DNA of 64,000 bases from Myxococcus qinghaiensis (GCF_024198215.1 NZ_JAKCFA010000035.1:25516-89515), one strand, 5' to 3'; numbered from the stretch's first letter, positions 1-9,032 are shown. Numbers and translations: made by a program. Notes: generated by a model from the letters alone, not told the origin.

Positions 1-184
1 GCTCGGCCGAGCCTCCCGAGAAGTACAGCGCGACGGGCGCCTCGGCGGGCAGGGCGCGCACGTCGGAGGCCAGCTCGCGGGAGAGGCGCTGGACGGCGGA
101 CACGGTTTCGTCGGTCGAGGACCGCGGCGCGGCGTGGGCCGTGAGCGAGAGCAGCAGCGGTGCGACGACCCAGGCTCGGCTCAC
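1..184 (-). CDS. Secreted protein, N-terminal part only (runs off the left edge)
   Basis: The first 61 codons of a gene that continues beyond the window. The GTG start overlaps the TGA stop of the upstream PBP1A gene (GTGA), so the two are probably translationally coupled. The visible product starts with a short basic stretch, a hydrophobic run (VVAPLLLSLTAHAA) and a likely signal-peptidase I site after AHA, then a soluble stretch containing ELASDVRALPAE and ALYFSGG. It is therefore probably exported, and its operon position downstream of a peptidoglycan synthase hints at an envelope role. Family not recognised; function unknown. Confidence 0.7.
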   Translation of the reverse strand, partial: MSRAWVVAPLLLSLTAHAAPRSSTDETVSAVQRLSRELASDVRALPAEAPVALYFSGGSAE

Positions 185-2790
185 AAACCCTTCCTGTTGC
201 CTTCGTTGAGGAAGAACTCGTCGGTCGTCACCTGGCCCGGAGGAGGGGCCTCGGCGGTGGGCTGGGTGCCTTCGAGGAACGGCTCCAGCCGGCCCGGGAC
301 GGACGCGCCGGCCAGGAGCCCGGTGACGGGGTCGATGCGAACCTGGAGGATGCCGGACGGCACCTCGAAGTCGCGCGCGGGCAGGCCCTCGTGGGCCACG
401 CGCATGAACTGGAGCCAGATGGGCAGCGCGGCCCGGCCGCCCGTCTCACTGCCACCCAAGGGCGAGTTGTCGTCGAAGCCCACCCACGCGCTGGCCACCC
501 AGTCCGCCGTGTAGCCGGAGAACCACGTGTCCTTGGACTCCTGCGTGGTGCCCGTCTTGCCAGCGGCGGGGCGGTTCAGCTCGCGCACGGCCTTGGCCGT
601 GCCTTCCTCCACCACGCTGCGCATCAGCGATGTGGTGAGGTACGCGACGGCGGGGGGCAGCATCTCCTCGAAGGCCGGCTGGTGGTCCTCCAACACCTTG
701 CCGCGCGAGTCGCGCACGCGCAGCAGCATCAGCGGCTCCGCGTAGCGGCCATTGGACTGGAGCGTGGAGTAGGCGTTCACCGCCTCCAGCATCGTCACCT
801 CGCCGGTGCCCAGCGCCAGCGTCAGGTTCTCCGGCAGGGGGGAGCGGATGCCCGCCCGGCGCGCGAAGTCGATGACCGTGGGCGGCGTCAGCGACTCGAT
901 GAGGCGCACGGACACGGTGTTCTTCGACTTCGTCAGCGCCGTGCGCAGCGTCATCGGCCCTTCGAACTGCCGATCATAGTTCTGGGGCCTCCACGCCTTG
1001 CCCGTGTACGGGTCTCGAATGGTCTCCGGCGCGTCGTTCACCATGGAGAGCGGCGTGTAGCGCCCGCTCCCCAGGGCCGCCGCGTAGAGGAACGGCTTGA
1101 AGGACGAGCCCGGCTGACGCCTGGCCTGCGTCGCGCGATTGAACGACGAGCGCGCCGCGTCGTACCCGCCCACCAGCGCCACCACGTTGCGGTTCTCCGG
1201 GCGGATGACCACCAGCCCACCTTGCACCAGCGGCACCTGGTCCAGCGTGGCTTCCACGAAGGCCGGCGCGGGAGGCGCCTTCAGGATGCGCACGTAGACG
1301 AGCTGCCCCTTGGCGAACACGTCCGAGAAGTTCTTCGGCGCGCCCTTGCCCTTCTGCCGGGCCCAGGTGACGGAGGGGTACGCAATCTCCGCGGTGCGGC
1401 CCACCAGGTCCACGCGCGCCACGTTCCGCTTCTCGTCCAGCTCCGTCACATACCCCGTCAGCCGCAGCCCTTCCGAGAGGGGCTTCAGGAGCACCGCGCG
1501 CACCATCAGCTCCTCCTCGGAGGGAGGCGCCTCGTCCTCGGGCGTGAGGTCCGGGCGCTGCTCCTCCGCGCCGTCGTCCTCGGTCTCCACCTTCGGCTCC
1601 GGCTTCTCCGCCTTCGCGAGCGGCGCCAGGTCCGCCACGTAGCCCTGGTCCTTCAGTCGACGGCCAGCCTCTTCGATGCGCGTGGCGACCATGCCGCGCA
1701 GTCGGGCCCACTGCGCGTCATCCAGCGTGCCGCGTGGACCGCGGTAGCCCTGGCGCCGGTCCACGGCCTCCAGGCCCTCGCGCACGGCCTGCTCGGCGGC
1801 GACCTGGAGCTTGGGCACCATGGCGATGTCCACCCGCAGGCCGCCCTGCATCACCGCGTGCTCGCCATAGCGCTCGATGAGCGTGCGGCGAATCTCCTCC
1901 GCGTAGTACGGGCCCACGCCCGCCTGGGGACGCGGGGCCAGGACGATGGGCTTGTCCAGCTCCGCCTCCGCGATGTTGCGCGGCACGAAGCCGTGGTTGG
2001 CCATCTGCCCGAGCACGTACCGCTGACGCGACTTCGCGCGCGTCATGTTCGTCTCCGGGTTGATGCGGTGGGGAATCTGCACGGTGCCCGCCAGCACCGC
2101 GGCCTCGCCCACGCTCAAGTCCTTGGCATGCTTGCCAAAGTAATAGACCGCGGCCTCCTCCACGCCGTAGCGGCGCTTCCCGTAATAGGACTGGTTGATG
2201 TAGAGGCCGAGAATCTGGTCCTTGGTGAGCGCCTCCTCGACGCGCGGGGTGAGAATCCACTCGCGAATCTTGCGCGACAGGCTGCGCTCGGGCGTGAGCA
2301 GCAGGTTCTTCACCACCTGCTGCGTAATCGTGGACGCGCCGGACTTGCGGCTGCCGGGGATGAGGTTCTTGATGGCGGCGCGAGCGATGCCGAAGGGGTC
2401 CAGGCCCACGTGCTTGTAGAAGTCCGCGTCCTCGGCGGCCAGGAAGGCGTCGCGCACGTGGGGCGGCAGGTCAGCCACCTGCACCACGGTGCGCTTCTCG
2501 AACGCGTACTCGGCGCAGATGCTCCCATCCGCGCACGTCACCTTGGTGACCTGGGGCAACTGGTAGTGCTGGAGCGCGTCCACCGAGGGCAAATCGCGGC
2601 TGTAGTAGACGTACGCCCCCACGCCGACCAGCACGAAGAGCAACAGGCCCACGGCGCCGGCGATGAACAACCGCTTGGTCCACTTCCAGAGGCGCGCGCC
2701 GAATCCAGGGCGTGGCGGAACGGGCGCGGGCGCCGGGGTGGAAGGAGGAGGAGCTTCGGGCGGAGTGGGCATTACACGGGCCAGGGTCAT
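181..2790 (-). CDS. mrcA: Class A penicillin-binding protein 1A (peptidoglycan glycosyltransferase/transpeptidase)
   Basis: 869 aa bifunctional peptidoglycan synthase: it polymerises lipid II and cross-links stem peptides outside the inner membrane. A Pro-rich cytoplasmic N-terminus precedes one membrane anchor (about residues 41-63). The GT51 glycosyltransferase domain shows AAEDADFYKH with catalytic Glu120 and GASTITQQ (151-158). The transpeptidase domain has all three motifs: SSFK with nucleophile Ser562, SKN (622-624) and KTGT (745-748). Residues 390-430 form an acidic Glu/Pro-rich insertion, and an OB-like segment lies near 430-520, as in PBP1A. The ATG at 2790 has a weak GAGAAG upstream; the ATG at 2772 is an alternative. 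The gene overlaps the next one by 4 bp. The mrcA (ponA) name follows the family, not a verified orthology. Confidence 0.96.
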   Translation of the reverse strand: MTLARVMPTPPEAPPPSTPAPAPVPPRPGFGARLWKWTKRLFIAGAVGLLLFVLVGVGAYVYYSRDLPSVDALQHYQLPQVTKVTCADGSICAEYAFEKRTVVQVADLPPHVRDAFLAAEDADFYKHVGLDPFGIARAAIKNLIPGSRKSGASTITQQVVKNLLLTPERSLSRKIREWILTPRVEEALTKDQILGLYINQSYYGKRRYGVEEAAVYYFGKHAKDLSVGEAAVLAGTVQIPHRINPETNMTRAKSRQRYVLGQMANHGFVPRNIAEAELDKPIVLAPRPQAGVGPYYAEEIRRTLIERYGEHAVMQGGLRVDIAMVPKLQVAAEQAVREGLEAVDRRQGYRGPRGTLDDAQWARLRGMVATRIEEAGRRLKDQGYVADLAPLAKAEKPEPKVETEDDGAEEQRPDLTPEDEAPPSEEELMVRAVLLKPLSEGLRLTGYVTELDEKRNVARVDLVGRTAEIAYPSVTWARQKGKGAPKNFSDVFAKGQLVYVRILKAPPAPAFVEATLDQVPLVQGGLVVIRPENRNVVALVGGYDAARSSFNRATQARRQPGSSFKPFLYAAALGSGRYTPLSMVNDAPETIRDPYTGKAWRPQNYDRQFEGPMTLRTALTKSKNTVSVRLIESLTPPTVIDFARRAGIRSPLPENLTLALGTGEVTMLEAVNAYSTLQSNGRYAEPLMLLRVRDSRGKVLEDHQPAFEEMLPPAVAYLTTSLMRSVVEEGTAKAVRELNRPAAGKTGTTQESKDTWFSGYTADWVASAWVGFDDNSPLGGSETGGRAALPIWLQFMRVAHEGLPARDFEVPSGILQVRIDPVTGLLAGASVPGRLEPFLEGTQPTAEAPPPGQVTTDEFFLNEGNRKGL

Positions 2791-2849
2791 GTGCTTCTCG
2801 ACGGGGGCTGCACGTTAGACCAAGTCGGCATCTGAAATCGGGAATCGGA

Positions 2850-2876
2850 CCGGCCTCCTTTTCGTCAGGAGGCCGG
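2850..2876 (-). terminator. Hairpin downstream of the TPR gene
   Basis: A perfect 9-bp inverted repeat (CCGGCCTCC / GGAGGCCGG) with a 9-nt loop lies between the TPR gene stop (2895) and the PBP1A start. On the minus strand it directly follows the TPR gene, so it is a plausible intrinsic terminator, although there is no strong T-run after it. Confidence 0.5.
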
Positions 2877-2894
2877 CCTCCAGGCAGGGGAGCG

Positions 2895-3950
2895 CTACGG
2901 CGCCACTGGCAGCGGAGAGAGCCCCTCCTGTCCCCGAGCCTCGGACGCGTCCAGGTCCACCTGGGCGACGCGGCTCATGCGGTCCGCGTTGACGCGGGCC
3001 TGGACGTAGCGCGGGGACAGCCGGGTGGCGGTGGCGTACGCGGCGCGGGCCTCCTCCTTGCGGCCCAGCCGCTCCCACGCCACGCCGAGGTTGTTGTGCA
3101 CGTAGGCCACGTTCGGCAGCAGCGCCGCGGCCTGCGCGAGCACCTCGGACGCCTTCGCGTTCTCTCCCGCGCGCAGGTACGCGAAGCCCAGGTTGTTGAG
3201 CGCGTAGCCATGCTCGGGCTCCAGGTGCACGGCCTGCTGGAAGCGGAGGATGGCCGACGTCAGCTCCCCGCCCATCAGATGCGCCCGGCCGAGCACCTGA
3301 TACGCCTCCGCGTCCTCGGGGGCGCGCAGCACGGCCTCCTCGCCCACGCGCACCGCCTCCTCGTGCCGCCCCAGGGACACGAGCAGGCGGGCCTGCTGGA
3401 TGAGGGCGCCCGCGTCCTCGGGCACCAGGTGGCCCAGCCGCGAGTACGCCAGCAGCGCGACGTCGGACTGGCCCTGGAGGCGGGCGAGCCGTGCGGCCTG
3501 GGTCAGCGCGTCCGTGTCGGCCGGGTCGTCATGCAGCGCGCGGCGCACCTCGGTGAGCGCGCCCGACACGTCCCCCAGCTCGCGCAGCGAGCGCGCGCGG
3601 CCCAGGTGGTCCACGCGCCGCCCGTGCTCGTGGGGCAGCGCCAGGGCGTCCTCGGGCGCGGGGCGGGGCGCCTGCTCGACGATGGAGGGCGTGACTTCCG
3701 GAGGGGTGAGCGGAATGAGTCGCGGGGCCTCGGCGAAGTCGCTCGGCACCACGGGGGCGACAGCGTCGCGGGTGCGCGCGTGCTGCTCGGCGAGCGCGAG
3801 CCACGGGCGCAGCGAGGCGGGCAGGGGCACGTCGGTCCACGCGGCCAGGCCGAGCGCGGCGAGGCAGGTGGGCAGCAGGGACTTCTTCAGCGCGGGGGGC
3901 AGGGTGAAACCCAGGGTGCGGCGGGTGGCCTTCCTCGTCCTCGGGCTCAT
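2895..3950 (-). CDS. TPR-repeat protein with N-terminal membrane anchor
   Basis: 351 aa. The ATG at 3950 is chosen because a GGAGTCGAGG stretch sits just upstream and because the longer open frame runs into the divergent xthA gene. A basic N-terminus (MSPRTRKATRR) is followed by a hydrophobic segment near residues 26-40, then a Pro/Ala-rich linker. From about residue 115 to 320 there are five to six tetratricopeptide-like 34-residue units, e.g. AYQVLGRAHLMGGEL, YALNNLGFAYLRAGEN and VHNNLGVAWERLGRKEEA. TPR arrays are scaffolds for protein-protein contacts; the partner is unknown. Likely a cell-envelope-facing scaffold. It sits upstream of PBP1A but is separated from it by a hairpin. Confidence 0.85.
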   Translation of the reverse strand: MSPRTRKATRRTLGFTLPPALKKSLLPTCLAALGLAAWTDVPLPASLRPWLALAEQHARTRDAVAPVVPSDFAEAPRLIPLTPPEVTPSIVEQAPRPAPEDALALPHEHGRRVDHLGRARSLRELGDVSGALTEVRRALHDDPADTDALTQAARLARLQGQSDVALLAYSRLGHLVPEDAGALIQQARLLVSLGRHEEAVRVGEEAVLRAPEDAEAYQVLGRAHLMGGELTSAILRFQQAVHLEPEHGYALNNLGFAYLRAGENAKASEVLAQAAALLPNVAYVHNNLGVAWERLGRKEEARAAYATATRLSPRYVQARVNADRMSRVAQVDLDASEARGQEGLSPLPVAP

Positions 3951-4146
3951 GGCGACCTCGACTCCAGGCGGGGCGTCCGAGAAGGACGCTCCGAGAGGGC
4001 TCCTGTGGGAGTCCTCCCACCCGGGGCTATTGCGACGGGCGTGCCAGGGGCCTGCCCCGGGGGCGTGCGACGGGGTGTGTCCCTGAGGCCGCACGCGAGG
4101 GGGAAAACCGTGGCGAGGGCGTGGGTGTCGTGCGACGGTGCCCGCG

Positions 4147-4917
4147 ATGAAAATCGCCACCTGGAACGTGAACTCGGTACGGGCCCGGCAGGAGCGACTG
4201 CTCGAGTGGTTGAAGAGCGCGCAGCCGGACATCCTCTGCCTGCAGGAGCTGAAGTGCACGGAGGACGACTTCCCGTTGGAGGCCGTGCGCGACGCCGGCT
4301 ACCACGCGGCGGTCCACGGGCAGAAGACCTACAACGGCGTGGCCATCCTCGCGAAGGAGGAGCCGCGTGACGTGGTGAAGGGGCTGTCGGACGGCGTGGA
4401 TGACACGCACGCGCGCCTCATCGCCGCGACGGTGGCGGGCATCCGCGTGGTGAGCGCGTACGCGCCAAATGGCCAGACGGTGGACTCGCCCCAGTACGAG
4501 TACAAGCTGGAGTGGTACGGCCGCCTGCGGCGCTACCTGGACACGCGGCACAAGCCCGACGAGGCGCTGGTGCTCGGGGGCGACTGGAACGTGGCGCCCG
4601 AGGACATCGACACCTACGACCCCAAGCTCTGGGAAGGCCAGACGCTCTTCACGCTGAAGGAGCGGGACGCGCTCCAGCGGCTGCGCGCCTTCGGGCTGAC
4701 GGATGCGTACCGGAAGCTGTACCCGGACACGCAGCGCTTCTCGTGGTGGGACTACCGGATGCTCGGCTTCCCGAAGAACCTGGGGCTGCGCATCGACCAC
4801 CTCTACGTGTCGGCGCCGCTGGTGCCTCGGTTGACGGGCGCGGACACGGACCGGGAGGCGCGCAAGGGCAAGCAGCCCTCGGACCATGCGCCGGTGTGGC
4901 TGGAGCTGAAGGACTGA
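4147..4917 (+). CDS. xthA: Exodeoxyribonuclease III (AP endonuclease)
   Basis: 256 aa, typical length for ExoIII. It cleaves DNA at abasic sites and trims 3' blocked ends in base-excision repair (cytoplasm, Mg2+). The N-terminus MKIATWNVNS is the family signature. Glu34 in LCLQELKC is the metal ligand, GGDWNVAP carries the catalytic Asp/Asn, and the C-terminal SDHAPVWLEL supplies the active-site Asp-His. ATG 4147 is preferred over the in-frame GTG at 4138, which would add only three residues before the conserved start. It is transcribed divergently from the TPR gene and followed after 16 bp by an esterase gene. Confidence 0.97.
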   Translation: MKIATWNVNSVRARQERLLEWLKSAQPDILCLQELKCTEDDFPLEAVRDAGYHAAVHGQKTYNGVAILAKEEPRDVVKGLSDGVDDTHARLIAATVAGIRVVSAYAPNGQTVDSPQYEYKLEWYGRLRRYLDTRHKPDEALVLGGDWNVAPEDIDTYDPKLWEGQTLFTLKERDALQRLRAFGLTDAYRKLYPDTQRFSWWDYRMLGFPKNLGLRIDHLYVSAPLVPRLTGADTDREARKGKQPSDHAPVWLELKD

Positions 4918-4933
4918 AGTCGGGAGGACAGGC

Positions 4934-5788
4934 GTGACTCGGATGCGATGGCCGATGCTGTGCGTGGCGTTGGGGATGTTCCTCGTGGGCTGCGCGTCGA
5001 CGGGAAAGCCTCCCGCCGCGCCCGAGCCCGTGCCCGCGCATCAACTCTTCACGCTCGCCTCGGCGACGCTGAAGGAGGAGCGGCGCATCGCCGTCTACAC
5101 GCCTCCGGGGTACGACGCGGCGACGGACGCGCGCTTCCCGGTGCTCTACATGCCGGACGGTGGGCTCCAGGAGGACTTCCCGCATGTCGCCTCGGCCGTC
5201 GACGCGGCGATTCGCGCGGGCGAGCTGCGGCCGGTGCTCGTGGTGGGCATCGAAAACACGGTGCGCCGGCGCGACATGACGGGGCCCACCACGGTGGCCA
5301 GTGACAAGGATATCGCTCCCGTCACCGGAGGCTCGGAGGCGTTCCGCGCGTTCATTCGCGACGAGCTGCTGCCGGAGGTCCGTCGGCGCTATCGCGTGAC
5401 GGAGGAGCGGGCCATCATCGGCGAGTCGCTCGCGGGGCTGTTCATCGTGGAGACGTTCTTCCTGGAGCCGGAGCTGTTCGGCACGTACCTGGCCCTGAGC
5501 CCCAGCATCTGGTGGAACGCGGAGTCGCTGGTGCGTCAGGCGGGCGAGCGGCTCGCGGCCCGCGCGGACCTGCGCGCGGAGCTGTACGTGTCGTCGGCGA
5601 ACGAGGTGGATGACATCGTCCCCGCCGTCGCGCGGCTGCGGGAGGTTCTCCAGGCGAGCGCGCCCGTGGGCCTGAAGTGGGAGGTCGAGCCCCGGCCGGA
5701 CCTTCGTCACGACAACATCTACCGGTCCTCCGCGCCGGCCGTGCTGCGCAAGTGGCTGCCACCGGTGCAGGGCGCGGCCGCGAGGTAA
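4934..5788 (+). CDS. Lipoprotein esterase of the enterochelin-esterase-like alpha/beta-hydrolase family
   Basis: 284 aa, GTG start with GGGAGGACA just upstream. Signal peptide with lipobox LVGC (Cys about residue 21), so it should be lipidated. The body is a PF00756-type esterase: the fold start is YTPPGYDA....FPVLYMPDGG, the nucleophile elbow GESLAG (Ser) lies near residue 160, and the probable catalytic His is in the C-terminal RHDN. Such enzymes hydrolyse acyl or siderophore esters or transfer acyl groups; the substrate cannot be read from the sequence. It sits 16 bp after xthA, an unlikely functional partner, so co-transcription may be incidental. Confidence 0.85.
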   Translation: MTRMRWPMLCVALGMFLVGCASTGKPPAAPEPVPAHQLFTLASATLKEERRIAVYTPPGYDAATDARFPVLYMPDGGLQEDFPHVASAVDAAIRAGELRPVLVVGIENTVRRRDMTGPTTVASDKDIAPVTGGSEAFRAFIRDELLPEVRRRYRVTEERAIIGESLAGLFIVETFFLEPELFGTYLALSPSIWWNAESLVRQAGERLAARADLRAELYVSSANEVDDIVPAVARLREVLQASAPVGLKWEVEPRPDLRHDNIYRSSAPAVLRKWLPPVQGAAAR

Positions 5789-5835
5789 CGAGACGTTCCG
5801 CCTTCGGGCGCTGGCTGGAATAGAGTCGGCGTCCC

Positions 5836-7008
5836 ATGGCCGTCATCCGACTCGACTGTACGAAGTGCGACCGGACCTTTGCGCCGGGCGCCGTGCTCAA
5901 CCTGTGCACGTCCTGCAGCGCACCGCTCTTCGCGCGCTATGACTTGGAGCGCGCGGCGAAGACGCTTCGGCCCGAGGCCCTGGCGACGCGGGAGCGCTCC
6001 ATGTGGCGCTACCACGAGGTCATGCCCGTGGAGGACCCGGCGCAGCGCCTCACCCTGGGCGAGGGCTTCACGCCGCTGCTCAAGGCACCGCGCCTGTCGG
6101 AGTGGCTGGGCCTGAAGCACGTCATGGTGAAGGACGAGGGAGGAAATCCCACCGGCTCGTTCAAGGCGCGCGGCCTGTCGGCGGCGGTGACGATGGCGAA
6201 GGTGCTGGGCGCGAAGGCGGTGTGTCTACCGTCGGCGGGAAATGCCGGGAGCGCGCTGGCGGCCTATGCGGCGCGAGGGGGCCTGGAGGCCCATGTCTTC
6301 GTGCCCAAGGACATCGCGAGCCTCTTCCTGATGGAGACCCGTGCCTACGGCGCGCACGTCGAGACGGTGGATGGCCTCATCACCGACGCGGGGCGGGTCT
6401 GCGCGGGGCTCGCGCGTGAGCATGGCTGGTACGAGTGCGCCACGCTGAAGGAGCCCTATCGCGTGGAGGGCAAGAAGACGATGGGCTACGAGCTGGCGGA
6501 GCAGCTCGGCTGGACGCTGCCGGACGTCATCCTCTACCCGACGGGTGGCGGCACCGGGCTCATCGGCATGTGGAAGGCGTTCGAGGAGATGGAGACCATG
6601 GGGCTCATCGGCTCGAAGCGCCCGAGGATGGTCGCGGTGCAGGCCGAAGGGTGCGCGCCCATCGTGAAGGCCCACGCGGAGGGCCAGCCGGATGCCCCCA
6701 TGTGGCCCGGGGCGACGACGCATGCGCACGGCCTGCGGGTGCCCAAGGCGCTGGGTGACTTCCTCATCCTCCGCGCCGTGAAGGCCAGCGGAGGGACGGC
6801 CATCTCCGTCACCGAGGAGGAGATCGTGCAGGGCACGAAGGAACTCGCGGCCGCCGAGGGACTCTTCGCGGCACCGGAGGGCGGTGCGTGCGTGGCCGCG
6901 CTGCGCAAGCTCCAGTCCGCCGGACAGGTGACGCCGGACGAATCCGTGGTGGTCTTCAACACGGGCACCGGCTTCAAGTACGTGGAGAACATGGCCCCGC
7001 TCTGGTGA
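5836..7008 (+). CDS. thrC: Threonine synthase
   Basis: 390 aa PLP-dependent fold-type II enzyme that converts O-phosphohomoserine to threonine. An N-terminal zinc-ribbon-like element has CTKC (8-11) and CTSC (24-27), as in the shorter bacterial/plant-type threonine synthases. The PLP lysine is Lys110 in NPTGSFKARG, the SAGNAGSA motif near 135 binds substrate, and the glycine-rich GGGTG loop near 236 cradles the cofactor phosphate. The length agrees with the thrC family. The gene is monocistronic in appearance (47 bp from the upstream gene) with no hom or thrB next to it. Confidence 0.94.
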   Translation: MAVIRLDCTKCDRTFAPGAVLNLCTSCSAPLFARYDLERAAKTLRPEALATRERSMWRYHEVMPVEDPAQRLTLGEGFTPLLKAPRLSEWLGLKHVMVKDEGGNPTGSFKARGLSAAVTMAKVLGAKAVCLPSAGNAGSALAAYAARGGLEAHVFVPKDIASLFLMETRAYGAHVETVDGLITDAGRVCAGLAREHGWYECATLKEPYRVEGKKTMGYELAEQLGWTLPDVILYPTGGGTGLIGMWKAFEEMETMGLIGSKRPRMVAVQAEGCAPIVKAHAEGQPDAPMWPGATTHAHGLRVPKALGDFLILRAVKASGGTAISVTEEEIVQGTKELAAAEGLFAAPEGGACVAALRKLQSAGQVTPDESVVVFNTGTGFKYVENMAPLW

Positions 7009-7027
7009 GCGCGAAAGGGACAGGCGC

Positions 7028-7864
7028 ATGACAATGCACGAAGCGAACTCGTTGCGATGGATGCGCCTGCTCATGAGTGGAGCGTTGGCGCTGGGCCTGA
7101 CCCACTGCGGAACTCCACGAACCGTCACGCGCGAGGACCCGGCCACCCAGGTCCAGGCCGCGCCCCCGGTGTCGACGGATGGCCGCGTGCACGCCCGCCC
7201 CAGCGCGGCGGTCACCGAGCCCGGACTCGTGGGATTGCATCCGCTGGGCCTTGGCGGCGGCAAGCGAGACGGCCTGCTCTACGTGCCCCGCTCCTATCGC
7301 CAGGAGCACCCCGCGCCCCTGATGGTGCTGCTGCACGGCGCGATGGGAAACGCGGCGCAGATGCTGGAGGTGACGCAGGCGCTGGCGGAGGCCGAGGGCC
7401 TCATCCTGGTGATTCCGGAGTCGCGAGGCGTGACGTGGGACCACAAGCTCGCGACGGGCAGTGAGGACCTGGCCTTCATCGACCGGGCCCTGACCCACGT
7501 CTTCGCGCGCTATGCGGTGGCGAAGGAGCAGCTCTCCGTCGCGGGCTTCTCGGATGGCGCGTCGTATGCGCTGGCGCTCGGCATCCTCAACGGAGACCTG
7601 TTCCCGCGCATCCTCGCCTTCTCACCCGGGTTCGTTCACGCGGCGGACCCTAGGGGCGTGCCGCGGGTCTTCATCGCCCATGGTGACAAGGACGCGGTGC
7701 TGCCCGTCGAGAAGAGCGGCCGTCGCATCGTCGCCGAGCTGGGCGCGGCGGGCTTCGACGTGCGCTACCTCGAGTTCGCCGGAGGCCACTCCCTGCCTCC
7801 GGACGTGCTTCGTGCCGCCGCACTGTGGCTTCACGAGCCGGCTTCACCCGTGAGCGCGGAATAG
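7028..7864 (+). CDS. Lipoprotein phospholipase/carboxylesterase-type alpha/beta hydrolase
   Basis: 278 aa with an N-terminal hydrophobic signal ending in a lipobox-like LTHC (Cys about 27). The soluble domain is a compact alpha/beta hydrolase: MVLLHGAMGN (oxyanion strand), GFSDGA nucleophile elbow with Ser near 177, HGDKDAVLP with the acid Asp, and GGHSLP with the catalytic His. This arrangement matches the PHB-depolymerase/phospholipase-carboxylesterase family. Expected to act in the periplasm or on the cell surface. It lies 19 bp downstream of thrC, so it may share that transcript. Substrate unknown. Confidence 0.84.
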   Translation: MTMHEANSLRWMRLLMSGALALGLTHCGTPRTVTREDPATQVQAAPPVSTDGRVHARPSAAVTEPGLVGLHPLGLGGGKRDGLLYVPRSYRQEHPAPLMVLLHGAMGNAAQMLEVTQALAEAEGLILVIPESRGVTWDHKLATGSEDLAFIDRALTHVFARYAVAKEQLSVAGFSDGASYALALGILNGDLFPRILAFSPGFVHAADPRGVPRVFIAHGDKDAVLPVEKSGRRIVAELGAAGFDVRYLEFAGGHSLPPDVLRAAALWLHEPASPVSAE

Positions 7865-7877
7865 CCTCAGGTCTTCC

Positions 7878-8741
7878 TCACAGCCACTTCGGACGAACCC
7901 AGTCCAGGAAGCGGTCCTTGGCCTTCTCCAGGGGCTCCGTCACGTTGTCCCAGACCTCCTTGCCCGCTTCCTTCAGGCCTTCGACAATCTGGTCCTTGAG
8001 CTCCTTCAGCTCTCCAGTGGCCTTGGAGAAGTCCCAGTTCGGGTCGCCCTTGCCCGCGCGCAGCTCCTTCACCGCCGCGTCGAGATACGCGGTCTGGTCC
8101 TTGCCGCTCTCTCCAACGAACGGACGCTTGCCGTCGAAGTAGCCCTGGCGGACGGCGTCCTGGATGAGTTCGCCCTGCTGCTCGGGGTTGAGGTCTCCCC
8201 ACTTCTTGCCGTCGTTGACGCCCGCTTCCCAGTCGTAGCCCTGTCCCGCGCTCTGGGCGACCAGGGCCTTGGCGGCGTAGTCCGCGCCATGGTTCTGGTA
8301 TTGCCAGACGTGGGTGGCCTCGTGGGTGAGCAGGTCCTTCGACGGCGGGAAGTTCGTCGGAGAGCCGTCCTGCGCCTTCGGATTGACGAGAATCTTGTTC
8401 CCGGCGGTGAAGGCGGGCGTGTAGCGGCTCAGGTTGTCGAAGAGGGAGGCGGGGCCCTCCACCACGCGGACCTTGTCCAGGTCCACGCTGTCTCCGAAGA
8501 CGCCCTTCAGGTCCTTCTTCTGCGCGTCCGTCAGCGGCTTGCCCTCGAGCTTCTCCGCGGCGTCCAGGACCTTCTTGAGGACCTCCTTGCCGGGGATGGG
8601 CGCGGAGGGGATGAACTCATCCACGATGTTCGAGGCCACCGACTGCGCCGCCACCGGCTTCGCCTGGGCCTTGGGCGCCACTTCCTCCTCGGGCCGGCGA
8701 TAGGGAACAGTCCGTTGATTCTGGATGCGAACAGGGGCCAT
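7878..8741 (-). CDS. HEATH-motif putative metallopeptidase-like protein (DUF4157/Rhs-associated type)
   Basis: 287 aa. The ATG at 8741 is preceded by GAGGAG. The Pro/Gln-rich, signal-less N-terminus leads to a domain with LLTHEATHVWQYQN around residues 150-163, which contains the zincin HExxH pattern. The following segment, ALVAQSAGQGYDWEAG...LNPEQQGELIQD, is typical of proteins seen beside Rhs, VgrG or contractile injection systems. The C-terminal third is a highly charged helix (KELKDQIVEGLKEAGKEV). No signal peptide is visible, which fits cytosolic loading into a secretion device rather than Sec export. Whether it is an active protease is not shown by the sequence. Confidence 0.7.
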   Translation of the reverse strand: MAPVRIQNQRTVPYRRPEEEVAPKAQAKPVAAQSVASNIVDEFIPSAPIPGKEVLKKVLDAAEKLEGKPLTDAQKKDLKGVFGDSVDLDKVRVVEGPASLFDNLSRYTPAFTAGNKILVNPKAQDGSPTNFPPSKDLLTHEATHVWQYQNHGADYAAKALVAQSAGQGYDWEAGVNDGKKWGDLNPEQQGELIQDAVRQGYFDGKRPFVGESGKDQTAYLDAAVKELRAGKGDPNWDFSKATGELKELKDQIVEGLKEAGKEVWDNVTEPLEKAKDRFLDWVRPKWL

Positions 8742-8834
8742 CGCGTGACTCCTCGGGGAGAGGGGGGCTGAGTCATTTGAATTGTCCGAAGTCGCCTCCC
8801 TTTTGTTTCCTCGAATTGTGAGATGTGTGAGTCC

Positions 8835-9032
8835 ATGACGACGCCACCGCCCGAGTCCCTCCCGTTTCCGGAGAGCCTCTGCCACCGCTGTGCGGCGCCT
8901 CCGCGCTATGTGCAGACGCGGACATCCGTCTTCATCATGTGCCCGCTGCTGCCGGGGAAGTACCCGCCGCAGCCGGTGCGGGCTTGCGCGCTCTTTCGTC
9001 CCGCGGAACCCAAGCCCCCGGAGCGCGACTGA
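8835..9032 (+). CDS. Small four-cysteine (zinc-ribbon-like) protein
   Basis: 65 aa, divergent from the HEATH-motif gene. Cysteines at 16, 19, 36 and 51 (CHRC, a lone C in FIMCPLLP, and RACALF) suggest a small zinc- or iron-binding knuckle. A Pro-rich tail follows. The composition (SVFIMCPLLPGKYPPQPV) looks like a maintained protein rather than noise, and I recall similar short CxxC...C...C proteins in other Gram-negatives without an assigned function. ATG 8835 is chosen over an upstream ATG at 8823 because it gives the compact domain. No function assigned. Confidence 0.6.
   Translation: MTTPPPESLPFPESLCHRCAAPPRYVQTRTSVFIMCPLLPGKYPPQPVRACALFRPAEPKPPERD

Noticed and set aside
160..2835. 891-codon open frame on the plus strand over PBP1A
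   Set aside because: Antisense shadow of a gene with extreme third-position GC; composition is Arg/His/Leu noise without domains, and the minus-strand PBP1A has all catalytic motifs.
3951..4259. N-terminal extension of the TPR gene starting at 4259
   Set aside because: It would run antisense through xthA's conserved N-terminus, and a ribosome-binding-site-like sequence precedes ATG 3950.
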